Of a DNA stretch of 64,000 nt, positions 46,501-61,500 are shown piece after piece. A program made the position numbers and the translations under genes. The stretch comes from Aplectana chamaeleonis. Taxonomy: Eukaryota; Nematoda; Chromadorea; Rhabditida; Cosmocercidae. The stretch covers positions 1-64,000 of the forward strand of contig JAPDOI010001151.1 of assembly GCA_029168955.1 (NCBI GenBank), in the 5' to 3' direction. Under the pieces are notes generated by a model, which made no database searches, had not been told where the DNA came from, and saw only the letters and a program-made list of their open reading frames with translations. Numbering within the stretch: position 1 is the first letter of the stretch; each line of letters opens with the position of its first letter.

Positions 46501-49500
46501 CAAGGAAACATGAGCCCTGTAAGTATAAAAACGTTTAGCCACCGTCTTACCGCAACCAAAAAACTGGTGACACACCTCGCATTCGTGTTCAGCACTTCAT
46601 ATAAGCCCGGGGGGAAGCAATCATGACCTAAAGGCAGGGTTGGCGCTAAAAAACGGTTGCTGTGCTATCCTCATGAGAAATAGCTCTGGTCATCACAAAA
46701 GTGAAAATAAGAGAAAAGCCGGAGAAAAACGGAGAGGAACAAGTTACGACGTCTGATTACCGGGTGCCCCTCCGTCTTCAATCAACTAGATTTCCTATGA
46801 ACTCTTGTTTCGCTGTCTCTCATTATGCTCTAAAAGTAGTAGCTTACTATTTCAAGAGACTGAAACAACTTTAACAACAAAGGAAAACATATCAGGACAG
46901 GCGTTCTAAATAATAACGTTGACTGAAGGCGGGCGGACAGCCGGCAATTACTCAAAATAGTCATCCTAACATGTTCTGCGCTTTTTTTCGACTTTCACTT
47001 AGTTCCACTTTTTTCATGAGCAGATCTACCCCCTCATGAGGATTCAACAACAATAAATTTTATCGCGATTTGTGAATTTGATGGCACAGCCAACCACAGG
47101 GGTATTTTTGATAGTCCACTCGAGGCACGGCCTGTGACAACCCCGCCGAACGAACTCAGAGTCCTCGTAAAATAGCCGGTCGAACGACAACATTGGAAGA
47201 CTCGCTGGCCGAAGAAGACCGCTAGCGCAAATGATTGTTTCCCATGCGCACGACTAGGCAAGTGGCCACAGAACCACTGGGCTACTAACAGAAATCGGGG
47301 CGAGAACCTCAGTTTGCACAAAAGTTGTCGGGACCACTGACCGTTCAACATCGCCAGTAGTGGCCGCGAACCAGACGTTCAGTCAAGGCTAACATGAGTG
47401 TGACTTAGAGATTCAAATATGTCTGTCCTGAAGTAGCAAGCATGTCACTCGCTCCAAATTCCCCTTGATCCGCTACGGACGTCGGAGACCTCAGGGATGT
47501 CGCGGGTGTGACCAACTTGCGTGACTGAAACCCGGTGAAATTCAAGTGGTCGGTCGAAAGCAAGGGAAATCTGGGCACCCCAAAAGTTTGCTACAGCATG
47601 AGCAGGATTAATTATTTCCCGAAACAATGGAGTCGTCAATATTGTTCCCGGACGGTGACGATTCGGTGATGCACTGTAGTCGACAGCAGCACACAACTGC
47701 GAGGGGGGGGGAGAAACCCAAGTCACCCCCGTCGCAAGCAGTCCTTCAAAAAAGGGACGTTTTGTCCGAGACATGTAACCCCGCTTGGCGTGAGCGGTGT
47801 TACTGACGAAGAATTATTTGTTTGAGTACATGACTCTAACACAATTTCGGACTGGTTATAGATGATTCCTCTCTAAGCTTCTGAGTTTCATGAAAGAAGA
47901 TATGATTTTACAGGGCGTCATACGCGGTGGCTCCACCACCTCCACCTCCACCGCCTCCGCCACCTCCACCACCACCACCAGCCCCATATGGAGTGCCAAG
48001 CTATGGTGGTAAGTATCTGATATTAGAAGTTGTCCATTATTTGAAAAAAGAGATTTTCTAATAGAAACAATTTCTGAAAACAAATTATGGTCGACTTCCG
48101 GAACACTTCTTCAAGTTTCGTAAGTCTCCAGTCTCTAATTCGCGAGAAAAAAAATAATCGTTGAGGAGGTGTACACGATAAAGCCGGATTCCTTCCAATC
48201 GTTACAATACAGGCCGTCTTTTGCGTTTTGGACGAGAAAGACGCAGAAACGCGTCTTTTGCGTCCTTTTCTCATAACTCTGTTCAACATTAAGAGCTCTT
48301 TCTTCTAAGCCCTCACATGTCTTACTCTGCAACAGTGCATATAGGCGTGACACAATCAATCGAGTGCGCAAAACGCGAAGGTGGAATTGTGGTGGGAGGA
48401 TTGTATGTGTTTACATAACCGTTGTGTATATCCTAGTGAAACACTCTGAAGGGATTTTGACTGCCATATAGGGATATAAATTTCGATTTCTACCGTTTTT
48501 TTTCAAGTATGTATCCACATCTCGGTCACTTCCCGGGTCACGTTCACGGCGCAAACGGTACCAATCAACCTAAGACTTGGCCAATAACCCTTTTTTGTGA
48601 TCCTCTCCCAAGTTAGCACTAAAGAAGCTCAATCCGGACAACTCGATTTTACCCCACCTTCAGATGTGCCAAAACAGCCTTTTTTCGCCTTTTTGACGCC
48701 CAGGGAGACCTAACAATTGCTCATCTCTAGGGCGCAAAACATCCGAGGTTACAAGTACGCATAGTGTAGACTCTTCCAAAACAGTAACAACCGGTCTGGA
48801 AGCATCACCCGCCTGGCGAAACCACGATGATTTCTGCTAAAAATAATCGGATATCACCGCCGTCCCGTTCTCGGCTCAAATGGGACCAATCGACCTGAGA
48901 CTCGACCAGTGACCTCTTCATGATCTTCTTGCGGATGAGCGCTACAGCAGCTCGATCGAAAGATTTCGATTTTTCCAGTACTTGATGAGCGGGAAAAGCG
49001 TCAGAAAATCCAAACTCCGACGCGAAAACCGCGCTGATGTTGGGTAAAGTCCTCCCTGAATCTTTTCGCAATAATGTTCTCTTTCATAAAATGTATCAAA
49101 ACCCGACAGGCGATGAAAATTCCAAAAGCCGTAACTTCGCGAAGATGCGCTCGTGGTCAAGTCCTACATAAGACCTTCTCAAGGAACCCTGCTCGCGGTG
49201 TTCCTACGCCGGTCCCAGGCCTTGCAGGAAACACGCAGTTCCTCCGCAGCATTCCGGATGTTTTACCGGAAATCGTGTTCACGTTTTCCACAGCACGTTC
49301 GGGAGAACATTTTCAACTTGGCAAAAACGTTCCACGGATGTCGAATGTTCGTTAATCCACCTGAATATCACCATTTCTCGTTGCGTAATTCTGCTAACAA
49401 CGATTTCCGACTGCTCTAACCGCTCCTCGTTAAGAATCAGCCAGATGATGAACTTCATTTATTTCATCAGGTTTCCAGCCAGCGCATTGAGGCGCGACCT

Positions 49501-52500
49501 TACGTTGCGCGAACGCACATTCTCTCTTAAACCCGCTGCCAGGTCTACTGGAAAGGCAGAATCCTACGCTCTGCCAAGCTTGGCGGCCTCCTCGTCTCCC
49601 CGTGAGGGCGGAGGCAGAGACGCAAAGCCTCGCGCAGAGAAGAAGAGCAACCGGTAGCGAGCCAGCAGGCCGTGTGGTGAGACGGGCCTCCCGCACCATT
49701 CATAGATTCGTCATAGGGAGACGCGGAGTGGTGGTGAGAGTGTATCAACACCCCCGTGGAGAGCCAGGAGAAGCGGGGGAGGAGCGAGGTTTCTGATTGG
49801 GCGCGAAACGGGGCTAGCCTCGCTCCTCCCCCGTTTTTCCCTCCTCCTCGAGGGTGTTGATACACGATGGCCACCACCCGGAGACGCGGAAGGTGTGAGA
49901 CAGCGACACCATCCATAAGCCACAGAAATCGTCCATCGCATTGCGGCGCAGGGTCTTCTTCGTGGGACCGCATCGCCTCACCCAGCCCCGCCCTTTATAC
50001 GGGACACTGGGGATAGGTGCCCTTTACACACCGAGGGAGGGAGCCCTCCTAAACAGGCAGCAGCGACAGTTTATCCACACCGTTCATCGTGCAGAATACT
50101 CAAGAAGTTGGCACGTTGAAACATGGAGAAACTTGTAGAACATCTCTCCCGTGGCAGAACAGTGTGGTGGAATAGGTATGGATAAACGGTAGCTGCTGCC
50201 TGTTTAGGTTTTCTCCGAGGAAGGAGTTGTCTTGCCTTTTGCTGCTCTAATTCCGCTCGGGACCACTCCTCTTAAAATGAGTACGGGGACGCGTCAAACT
50301 GCAAAAGCGGGACAACTCCTCTCTCTCTGTGTAGAGAGCAAAAGTTACACGGCTGCGACTGATCAAAAATAGATTATTTACAATACCTGGTTCGAGAACT
50401 TCGGAGTTTACTTCGCTCTTCACCAGTAAACGAAAGAAGGTTTATGATCAAGTCTTGGCTCGATTGGTCCCATTTGAGCCGAGAACGGGACGGCGGGGAT
50501 TCCTGGAGCGGTAGTAATTTGGCTTAATATGCAACTTAGATCTTCAATTTGAGTTGCATCTTATCTTTAATCTTACACAAACTCAAACATGCTGGTTGTG
50601 ACCTGGGAATGCCCTCATAGAAGCGCCAACTCTTAATGAGCAACTCTGTTCCAAATCAGCGACACTTCATCATCAAATTTATGGATGACACTGATTGGAA
50701 ACATCAGCGACAGGTGGCTGTCGCTGATTGCAGGGTGGCCAGAGCACAAGAAATAGTGCGGCGGCGGGCGAGATACATGGATTTCAATTGGACCTGAGCA
50801 AAATGTCCTCGAAGTACATTCAAAACTCCCGTTCAAATTTTAAGACGGAGGTAAACCAAGACAGTTAGAGGTGAAATAAGACTATTTCATTTTGAATTAA
50901 GCCTAGTTAATCAGTTTTCGATCACAATACCGGAGCTATATTTTGTTAAAACGAAGGAAATTGAATAAATTGGTGAGAAAGGGTTCGATTTCTCGAAAAA
51001 GGGAATCTTGTTGCACATTCAGTTTTCTCTTCAATTTTTTAAAACCTAGGCGTATTCAAGGTTCAAATTGCCATTTATGGATATGGCTTGCGACCACTTT
51101 TTCCCCGGAATCGCTTTGCTTTTGAGGCGAACTCCGTTTGCAATCAATTCACTGAAACGTCGCGCGCGCCGGACCTGCGGCAAGAATCATTGCGCCCGCC
51201 ATACCTGCGATGCAGTGTTTCGTATCAATCGCACAAGTAATCGAGAAGCTTTTTCTATACTTTTTTCCCTGAACTGAATGGCTACGGGGCGAAATCCAGC
51301 AGACGAGAATTTCTGGACTTTTTCTAAATCTTTCAGCTAATGTGCTAGGAAACCATAGTGAAAAGAAGACATTTCTAGTATCAATAGGTATCTTCAAATC
51401 GCCCTATATATATACTTAATTTATCGAAGGAGCATACGTATCGATTCCGTAATGCATTAACATTTAAAACTCAAAGTTTGGAATCGTTGGGCCGCCGTCG
51501 TCGTTTTAGCAGATCTATTGCAGGGAAAGAGATCTGCTGCAATACTAAAAATTGCTCTAGCAAAGTTGGCCTAAAATTTGCGTAACATATTGTACAATAC
51601 TAATATTTAAGAAAATTGGGGAAAAATTCAAATCAGGAAACTAACGAGAATTGGACTGTTGTTTGCCCCAAGTAGGGCTGCCCTTTTTTTTTCAAAAGGT
51701 GGCTACTGTAATTTGGCTTTCTAAAATTGAGCAGGACGCGACATTTCAATGATAAGCAAGCAAGAAAAAGTTCCATTGGATCTCTTTATTATTCGAAAAT
51801 TAATCAAAAATTCGGCTTTAATAATCGAATAAAACTTTCAGCCACTTTGGAATTAAACATAAGTATGATTTTCGGATTTCCTCGTCAATTCAAAAAAAAT
51901 CCAGCGGACTCCTTCGGAGCTGTCACTCACTAAAAATATCCAGAAAGAATAAATCCGGAAGAGCAGTTTATCCGAAAATTCTCGGAGGTTGTTCAATTCG
52001 TTGATTCAAAATCTACGAATGCTCTTTTTATGTGAGCGATCTCCCATTCCGCTAATACAGGCGGTGGATCGAACCCCGGCCGTGTAGTTGTCATGCATTG
52101 CCTTCATTGGCGAATAATCTCATCCCCTTCATCAGCGAGAGCCTGCTGTGCGCAATGGCGCAGTTCAATGTCGCGCTGCTCTCGTAACATCGAATGGATA
52201 GGCGTGGTTCGCAGGCTGTCAACTCTGCTAGTTTTGCCAACAACTTGACATGTGCTCATTAACATTGCGATGGTTCTTCATTTGGACAGTCATTACCTCC
52301 ACATTAATGGAAGATGCTCATCACTCTTAATTCTGACTCAAGGCCAAATTACTACCGCCCCTGATCATTTTTAGCCAAAATCACCGGGGTGTCGCTCGGT
52401 GGAGGAAGCCTTCAGACCATTTACTGTTTTAAAGAAGTCTAGACTGAGAGAAATTGTAAGCTCGAATGTTTTGCGCAATAGAGAAGAACGATTGTTGGTC

Positions 52501-55500
52501 TCCTGGGGCGTCAAAAAGGCGAAAAAACGCTGTTTGGACACACCTGAAAGGGGTAAAAAATCAAAATCTCCGTATCGGGGTGACGAAATGCCTATTTGAA
52601 AGGGCATCATGAAAGAAGATTACTGTTCGAGTCTCAGGTCGATTGGTCCCACTTGAGCCGAGAACGGGACGGCGGTAATTTTGGTCCTTTTTCACCCAAA
52701 ATCACCGGATTGTCGCTAGGCGGAGAGAACTTCCAGACCGGTTGTTACTGTTTTAAAAGAGTCTACACTAAGTGCACTTGTAACCAAGAATGCTTTGCGC
52801 CTTAGAGAAGAACGATTGTTGGTCTCCTGGGGCGTCAAAAAGACGAAAAAACGCTGCTTTGACATATTTGAAGAGGGTGAAAAATCAAAATCTCCGGTAT
52901 TGGGCTGGTGTAAGGCTTATTTAGAAGAGCATTATAAAAGAAGGTTTTTGGTCGAGTCTCATGTCAACTGGTCCCATTTGTGCCGAGAACGGGACACGAG
53001 AACTGACCGAAATATGGATACTTAGCAATGGGAGAAATCGAAATTTATATCCCTATATGTCAGTCTAAATCCTTTCAGAGTGTTCCACTAGAATATACGC
53101 AACTAATATATAAATACAATCAATTCTCCCATCACAATTCCACCTTCGCGTTTCGCGCACTCGATTGATTGTGCCACGCCTATATGACTTCCTGCAGAGT
53201 AAGACATGTAGGAGCTAAAAAGAAAGAGCTCTCAATGCTGATTTCAAATACCTCCTCAGATTCCACAATGGACCACTTTCAACAGAGTTATGAGAAAGGA
53301 CGTAAAAGACGCGTTTTTGCGTCGTTCTCGTCCAAAACGCAAAACACACGACCTGTATTGTACTATCTACTTTTCTTCATACTCAGTCAAGAGACGCATC
53401 TGTTAAGAACAGAAGAGAGACTATCAACGCTAAGAAATAGACAAACACTCCAAAACAGATCCTAAAATCAAAAGGCAAAGGGTGGAGATCCTACCCCAAA
53501 GCTTAATTGTGATTTTTCTGATAGAGGTAGTAACACAATCGACACATTTAAACAGCGCAATGCGAACATACAGTACGCCAGCACAAGCTACGCCGGCATG
53601 TGAGACCCAAAAGGGCCAACAAGATCCGTGCCGACTGTACATGTTAACTTCGAAGCCAGCTAGGGAACTGGGTCGAAATCGAGTTGGAGAATTGCATAGG
53701 GTCTTAGAAACAGAGCATTTCTGAGAGGGTTCTGCTCTCAGTACACCGAAACGGCACCTTTGCACTTAGAATTCCACTTAGGACCACTTCGCCTGAGTGG
53801 AATAGCCTGATGTTTCTAACTGCAATCCTCAATTTTTGTGTACCGAAACCGCAACCCCCTTATCGCGACAGTGTTCAGGATAATCTTCGGTTTTGAGATT
53901 AATCGCTAAATCGATTGTTTGGCCTCCGGGTGGAACGGAAATGACGAAGAATTCGAGAAAAACTCACCAGAAGGGCACAAAATCCTTTGCTCTCACCCCA
54001 CCTTTTTACTCTCACTGGAAATGTTCGTTGTGACAATGAAATCTTTTGTGGATCCATCCCTTGCGAGACTCTACGCTCTACTGCTCCATCCTTTCCTTCG
54101 GACCCCAACTAATACTGTTTTGCCTGAAATAAGCTTCCATTTTTGATTAGCCCCATTTCTTATCGGTGAAAACCCCCGTGAGCATGTTTATACAGTCGGA
54201 CAACTATTCCAGGCCAGATTTTGGTAACAGTTGCTGGCCAACGCATCCTTCTGTGTAGAAAACTCGGGATCGAAAATCTTCGTGAACACTGTCTTTAACA
54301 TAGAATGGAAAGCGGAGCCAACAGCAATCAGCCGCTTTTTTTGTGTGCGATCGGCTGTAACTATATGTGGATCCGCGGTTGGTTGATCTAGACAAGCGTA
54401 GAAATTTTTCAACAATCACCACTGTTGGTGATCATTAAAGGCACTGTTCACGATAAACTCGGCCTTGACTTTCATATGAAAAACAATGGGGGTAGCCCTC
54501 AGAAGCAGAACAGTGTTGAAAAAACGGATCTGAAAGCCTTCCTAGAACCGAGAAACGGTTTTGAAAATTACCCCAGTGGGCAAGTCCGGCCTCCTTGGGT
54601 CTAGTTGTTGTCGTCAACACTGACACGTCTCTATCACCGCCAGGCTTTGACCTGTGATCATCGGCCGTGACTTTTCATTGAAAGAGAGATTAGAATTGAG
54701 AACTAGTTGTCAAAACTTCCGGAAATCTTCTTCACGCGAAAATCTTTCCAATCCATAGCTTAATTCGCTGAAAACCACGGCTGATAATCGCAGGAGAAAG
54801 CGTGGCAGTGATAGAGCCGTGTCGGTGTTTATGACCACGACTAGAACATAGAAGGCCGGCCTTGCCCACTGGGTTGATCTTCGAAACCGTTTTGTGCTTC
54901 TAGGAATGCGTTTAGACCCATCTTTTTCAATACACTTCTCCTTCTGAGGGCTACCACAAACGTTTTCCATTGAAGGCTCAAGGACAATGTTTATCGTGAA
55001 CAGTGCCTTGAATGGTGCTCAGGAATCAAGTATGGATTGTTTGAAAGGCAGTTTTTACAATGTTCATAGCAGCCGTTTTCATCGTACTGTTTTAGGTCAC
55101 TACCAATCCCCGATGGCATACCCAGGAGGCGGAGGTTGGTCCTATTTATGATTAGACAAGTCGGCTAGGCACGCTCTTTGGTTGAACACTTCTATGTTAT
55201 CCTCTGTGAAAACTTCCATCATCATGGCGCGTCCGGTTATGCTGCCTTTATCTGCCCTCCAACATCTTGCCGTCTCTAACCTGAGCTCCACACACTCTCG
55301 CGTAGGAACCACCGGAATTTCTTTCTTTTTTTACAGCCTTTACCCATAGATATTTTGTCAGTACTACTCCAACGTATCCTCTTTTCAAAACTTTGAAACC
55401 AATCCCTTATACCTTGAGGTAGTTGGGGAGAAATTGCCTAGCAATTTACGCCGAACAGTTTTCTGTGCTTTCACCTTGCCCTTGCATTTCTTCAGTCTCT

Positions 55501-58500
55501 TTCCCGAGACCACTGCTTATGGAAATCCGAAGAAACTTCGCACTCTGCTTTTGAAATATTGGGTTGGGGAATAAGTTCGTTCGAGTTTTTCCAAGGAGCT
55601 TAATTTGAACAAAAACACTAATTATAACAAAACATTTATCAATTATGTGCTCGCCGCTACTGCTTTCGACCTCCTACCACCTCTCGACGAATTTGTTGAT
55701 GCCGTTCCGCCCTTTTGCCGAAGAACATGTTGAACTAGTTTTTGAGTTCCACTTCACCGTCGAAGGTAACACCCTTCATTTGATTAAACATGGAGCGTAA
55801 AAGGTGATATTCGGTTGGCGCAAGGTCAGGAGAATACGTTGGATGCTGAGGAACCTCCAATCCAAGCTCATGGAGTGCGGCTTTTACGACTTGTGCAACA
55901 TGTGGTCTGGCGTTGTCGGGGATGTCTGCTCCGAAAATCAGAAAAAGGAAGCCATTCGAGAAATCTGCGGCCTGAACACGATAAAGCAACACCCGAGGAT
56001 GCTTATGTACAGTCGTTTTCGGAGCCATAATCCGGGACAACGGCTATCGTATCACGTGAGACGTGATAATCGTGCTGGAAGAAAGTTGAATCGTGCCGGG
56101 AACAAGTGGTACCAGCGCGATTATCATCCTTTGCGTCATGCAACGGCCATCGTCCGCAAACGCGGACCGGAATTCGGCTCCGAGAACAACAGCAGTCAAA
56201 GGCGACTTTGGATAACTTGATCTGGAAGAGTTAGTTTTTTTTCTGCCCTGAATGCCCAAATTATTCGTTTTTAGGGTCTTGATTCCACTCTCGTGGACAG
56301 GTAGACAAGATCGCCACGAGTGATCTTTAATCAATAAATCCATAATTATAAAAATCAATGCATGTATATAGCCTTCAGCTCCAAGCTTTTGATAAAATTG
56401 CTGAGACAATCGTCAAACGCCCCGTTCCGAGCGAGATCGATCCAGCATATTCCCTGTCAGGGAAGCGTTTTATCGCACTGCACCTCCGAAGCCCCAGCGC
56501 CGCTCTGACTCAGCTGCTAGGAGAACTTTCCCCGAAGCGTAAATCCCTATCATAACGGGCTGTTCGGCATCCTTGTTCCCTGCATGGCATCCTTAAAACA
56601 GCAGTTATGCAATAAGCATCAAAACTCGTGTAACACTTTTTGAGTCCATTTTATTATCTAAGGGCTCACTTTGAGAAATAAAATGTAAGAAAATATTCGA
56701 GATTATGAAATATTCACAAAATTACAAAGCCATTAGTAGGGGTCGACTCGGTTCACAATAGGATAGGAAGAGGCGTGGTGGCCACTAAAGCTTATGAGCT
56801 CCTGAATTTTTGAGACCAAGGGCTGGGCCCTTAAAATTTTTGGCTACGAAAAATATGGACAACTTCACTGTTACTTTCATCAGCTCGGGCCACAGACTCC
56901 TATTAATAACCTCTCTTATAGGTTTTCGAGTACAGGGAGAGCAGCTCGTCCTTTACGGACGGGCTCATGAAAAATTGCATGATGTTTGGCTGACTTCCTC
57001 TACGCGGCCGTTACTGTACGCCTTACATTAAAATTTATGTCACTGTAAATCGTCAACACCTGGAGTCGTAGAGACTTTCAATTACTTACTAGCGTGCAAA
57101 TTGCTACTTTGCCGCGCTCAGATGCATGAGGTCGGTCCTGTCCTCTCATGATGCTCTACGTACTCTAAAGAGGCATAGCACTGTTGTCTTCGTATCACGC
57201 TTGTCAAAGAACAGTTACATTCTTTTTTTTGCGGGACAACATACAGTAATGGACAAAAATCTGTTGACATCGCCTTTCTTTAAATATCCTTGCTCACCTT
57301 GGAGCCATCAACTTCATCTTTCGACAAGATTTTATCGGTTGTAATGCCGATATAACGGAGTATGGTATAGGACTATAGCAATAATATTCATCGATGAGGG
57401 AGACAATTCTCAACATACGCAACTCTCGACTTTTCAACTCTTCTTCAGCGCAATCGATTTCTTCGTCGTTTTCGATATTCACTTGGTGAAATTTATAGTT
57501 AGTAAGATTGGTTGGTCATTAAGAAGTGAAATTTTGTTACATAGTGATCGAAGATCTACCATCCGAGGTTTTGAAGTAGGACCATCGGGAGCCGTTCCCA
57601 GAAGTTTACTCTGTATCACAATACAAGCCATTTAAGAATTTCTGAATGTTGGTGTTAGACATCTGGTGAGGCCGGAAGTTCGAGGAAGATATCCTGAAAC
57701 AAGAGCAATATTGGATGGTATCATTACACGTACCTTACACGACATTCCCAGGCCTAATGATAGGGACATCAGAGAAAAACTTCAGGAATTCAATGAATCG
57801 CAGGCGATCTCGTATTTCTATTTTCTTTCTATTTCTCGAGCATATTTCTTTATACAAGCTATTCAGAGATGTCTCAGGTATGTATCATTTCTGCGAAACG
57901 TCGCCACCATGGTTGTGGAATTTTTTCCCGGACGTCGTCCCATCAAATGCCTTTAGATGAGAGTAAGGCATCAGAAGACAAGATTAGCGTGGGCGAACCT
58001 TTAGAGTCAACAGCATTGGTAAAAAAGCCGTTTCCTCAGCTTGATCTAGGGCTCCAAACGAACGAGACGTAGATGCAACTGAAGAAACAACGTTTTTACA
58101 TAGCTCTTGATTCTAGCGATGATGCTCCGTCGGCCATGCTACTCTTGTCTTCTGATGCCTCACTCTCATCGAAAGCTATTTGATGGGACGACGTCCGAAA
58201 ACTCCACAGCCACGGTGGCGACGTTTCGCGGCATTGACAGATACCTGAGGAACTTCATGAAATTCCTGGGGTGGTAGCAAACCTACTGAAATCGGCACTT
58301 AAAGGCACAGTACACCCTCAGATATGAATTTTGAGATTTTCGTGTAATTCTGTAGAAGACCTCTCCTGTATAACAAGTGCCAAATGCGAGATCTCAACTC
58401 CTCTAAATAAGCGAGATATAAGCGACCACCACGGGCCCGACCCCTCCAGCCACCACCACAGGCCCGGCCCCCTTCCTGATTTTCGATCTCAATAGCGGCT

Positions 58501-61500
58501 ACACGGATGGATGATGTTCAATCGAATCGTCGTTCTTCGCTCCCTTTCCTATCTATCTCCTCATGCAGTTTCGCTCTCGTGCCGCGACTGCGAATCAAGA
58601 GAAATACAGGCCTGGGACAACTAGTCCACCAAGTTTCTGCCCTCAAAACGAAGGCAATTTCAAGGAGCCATATCTCCGTTCGCAGTTGGTCTTAGACGAT
58701 TTCAGAATCACCATTGTGATCGGAGTGTTACCCTCTCCAAGACAAAAATAAAACCTAAAAAATAATTTTCTGGGTGTTCTTTGCCTTTAAGGGTGACGTC
58801 AAAGTGACGCTTGAGTGCCACTCTAATTACTAGAGGGTTATGTGATGGGCAGAAGATGGTGGGGTGTGGCAGTTCTCTCCCTACAAAATTTGTCCTTCAG
58901 TCGATTCACTGAGTACGGCGAGCAGTCACACTGCGCTATGTCGGCGACGGTTGGTACGTGCAATGCTGTTTGTTATCACTGCATTGATGACAAACCCTTC
59001 AAAATCGTTGAACGATTCCACAGTTTTAACAACATCCTTTGTGAGTATTCGTCTTTCTCACTGTTGAATATGGCAAATGTGATCTAAACTGATTCCCTTC
59101 CTTTTCTTTTGGTCTGGATTCTCGAATTCGATCAGAATTCACACTTCCCGCAATCCAATGCGGTTTCTTATCCGGCCATACAATCTTTTTCTGTTTTTTT
59201 CCAAGGAATGAACTCTGCTAGAAACTTTTTTCCAATAAGCTTTTTTGCATTTGTAGAGAGCTCAAGATTTCGATAGTCATCAACAAAGATTTCGATAATC
59301 ATCAACGACAACACTTTTTGGTCCGAACATAGTTATCAGCCGTTATATTTTTCCAAGGCCGCAGCTTCGCTGCAGGCGATATTGGAGATCGAGAGCTCAC
59401 TGCACACGCCCTGGAGTTTACTGTACTGCTCAGCTGCATAAAAGGTGTATAGATGATATTAGTTTTGAAGGCAAGTTCCACTATTTTAATACAATGAAAA
59501 GTTTTTGATCGGAAAATCCCCCTTCTCTCGTAGATTCCGACCGATGTTTTGCAATTCTTGTCTCTTTCCCTACCTAGCCCATGTCTGCAAAGAATGTTTT
59601 GCTCTGAAATAGCGTGTATTATTGTACCGCACCGCAAGTGAACTGGCTGCAATGATCCATTCAGCTTCATTCCAGTGCTTTGCTACCGGCGTATTTTTTT
59701 TCCAAACGTCTCCGTCTCGTTGGCAGAGAACCGACATAAGACTGGCAGTATATCAAAACATGTTGAATAAAAAAACGCCTCAGTTGGGTCCGAGTTGTTC
59801 ATACTCCCTCCGTCGAGCGGCGCAGCCATTGCATCTCTGTAATATTGAACATGCAGCGCTGCGCGATCAATATTATGAGATCGCTCTTTGCCCCTATCTT
59901 GGCGACGGAAGTATAAAAGACGACTTATATCTGTTGGCGGCTAGGATGCGCTTGCCGGCCTTTTTGCTTCATTAGGAAGGCGAAACTCATCTCTTGCTTT
60001 GCAAACTGATATAGCTCGATTAATTTTTTTTGTAGGAAGCTACGAAATCTTTGCGGGTACCTGATGCGGAATCATCTGAGCGTTAGTAATTACCCTTCTC
60101 CAAGTTTGCCCGGATGCGGTCTCCTACAACAATGACACAGATAACACCAGCGTTGCCGTTGCGCAAGCAGAATATGCTAAGTGGCACAAGGCAAGGAACT
60201 CGATGTGAGCACGTTGCAAACTGTATGTTCACACTGATCCTTATTCATAAAAGTGCACTATGCCTTATAACAATTTTTTAAACGTTCGTTAGGAATAAAA
60301 AGAACAATATCACGCATCAAATAGGTGCATTAGCGTTCGTGATCCCATCGACCATGTGCGGCGTGAAGCTAACAATTTCTAACCCAACGATTTGGTGTAT
60401 GCAGGTATACCTATAAAGACAGCTTTGATATGTAACAAACATATGTTCATAACACTCATTTGAGATTTTACAATTCCGATGCTGTTTCAAAAACACTTAC
60501 CGCTTTTTTTTGGAGAACTGTACCAATCATTGCTAAGAAAACCGAGGTCATAAACTATAGACTCAATAGAAAAAATAAAAATTAAGTAAAGGGCAGTGTG
60601 AAGTGCATTACCCTCCGTGCCACTTCGGTACGAACACTGGTGTTCTCCACGAGCGTTGCGATTAGCCCTGAAAATGAAACTTTGCAAGATCAGAGTAAAA
60701 TCAAATTAACTCATAGGATGAGAGCATTTTAATGAATAACTAAACCAGGGCATACGTATACAAATTGTATTTGAAAGACATCAAAGAGAAAGTGACACAG
60801 AAATGAACTAAGGAAGGGGTGAGAACCCGAAACTAACTAAAACGCGTAAAGGCAGAAATCTTCAGAGCATTCTGGACACTTATTAGCGACTCAACAAAGC
60901 TTAGCCTCAAACATAACGTAACACTTAAGTGGCACTTTGAGCTCACCATCATGTACCGCTTTCGCCTAGTTTGCTACCACCCCTGAAGTTCTCCTCTGCT
61001 GTCCTTATTATGAATCCTCGGAATGTCGTGTAAGGTGCAAGCCATGATACCATCCGATACTGCTCGTGTTTCACGATGTCTTACTCGAGCTTCCGGCCTC
61101 AATAGATGACTAACACCAACCTTCAGAATCTCTTGAATGGCTTGTATTGTGATCCCAAGCAGACTTTCACAAACGGCTCCTGAAGGACCCCCTTTAGAAC
61201 CTCGGATGATAGATCTTCGATCATTATGTAATGAAACTTCACTTCTGAATGATCGACCAATATTTAAAAATATAAAATTCACCCAGAGAAGAAAAACGAC
61301 GAAGAAGACGAACGAGTTGAAAAAGATGCAAAAAATCGCAAAATTGTGAGTGTTGTAATTTGTCTTCCTCACCGATGAATACTTGCGATATATGTAGTCC
61401 TTTAACATACTTTAATTTCGCCATTATAATCGAAAATGTCGTAACAAAAGATCAAGTTGATTGCTCCAAAGGGAGCAAAGATATTCAGAGAAAGGCGATG

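Noticed and set aside
46365..46595. Reverse-strand stretch resembling a C2H2 zinc finger (HECEVCHQFF)
   Set aside because: Only one Cys pair, followed by a stop; no neighbouring finger or convincing exon structure.
49545..49973. 142-codon reverse frame in the GC-rich part of intron 3
   Set aside because: Lies over a foldback hairpin; the frame is open on both strands because the DNA is GC-rich and self-complementary.
55804..56220. 138-codon forward frame
   Set aside because: Antisense of the mariner fragment at 55735-56040; no motif on this strand.
59622..59975. 117-codon forward frame
   Set aside because: No recognisable domain and no splice or repeat support; similar lengths occur by chance here.
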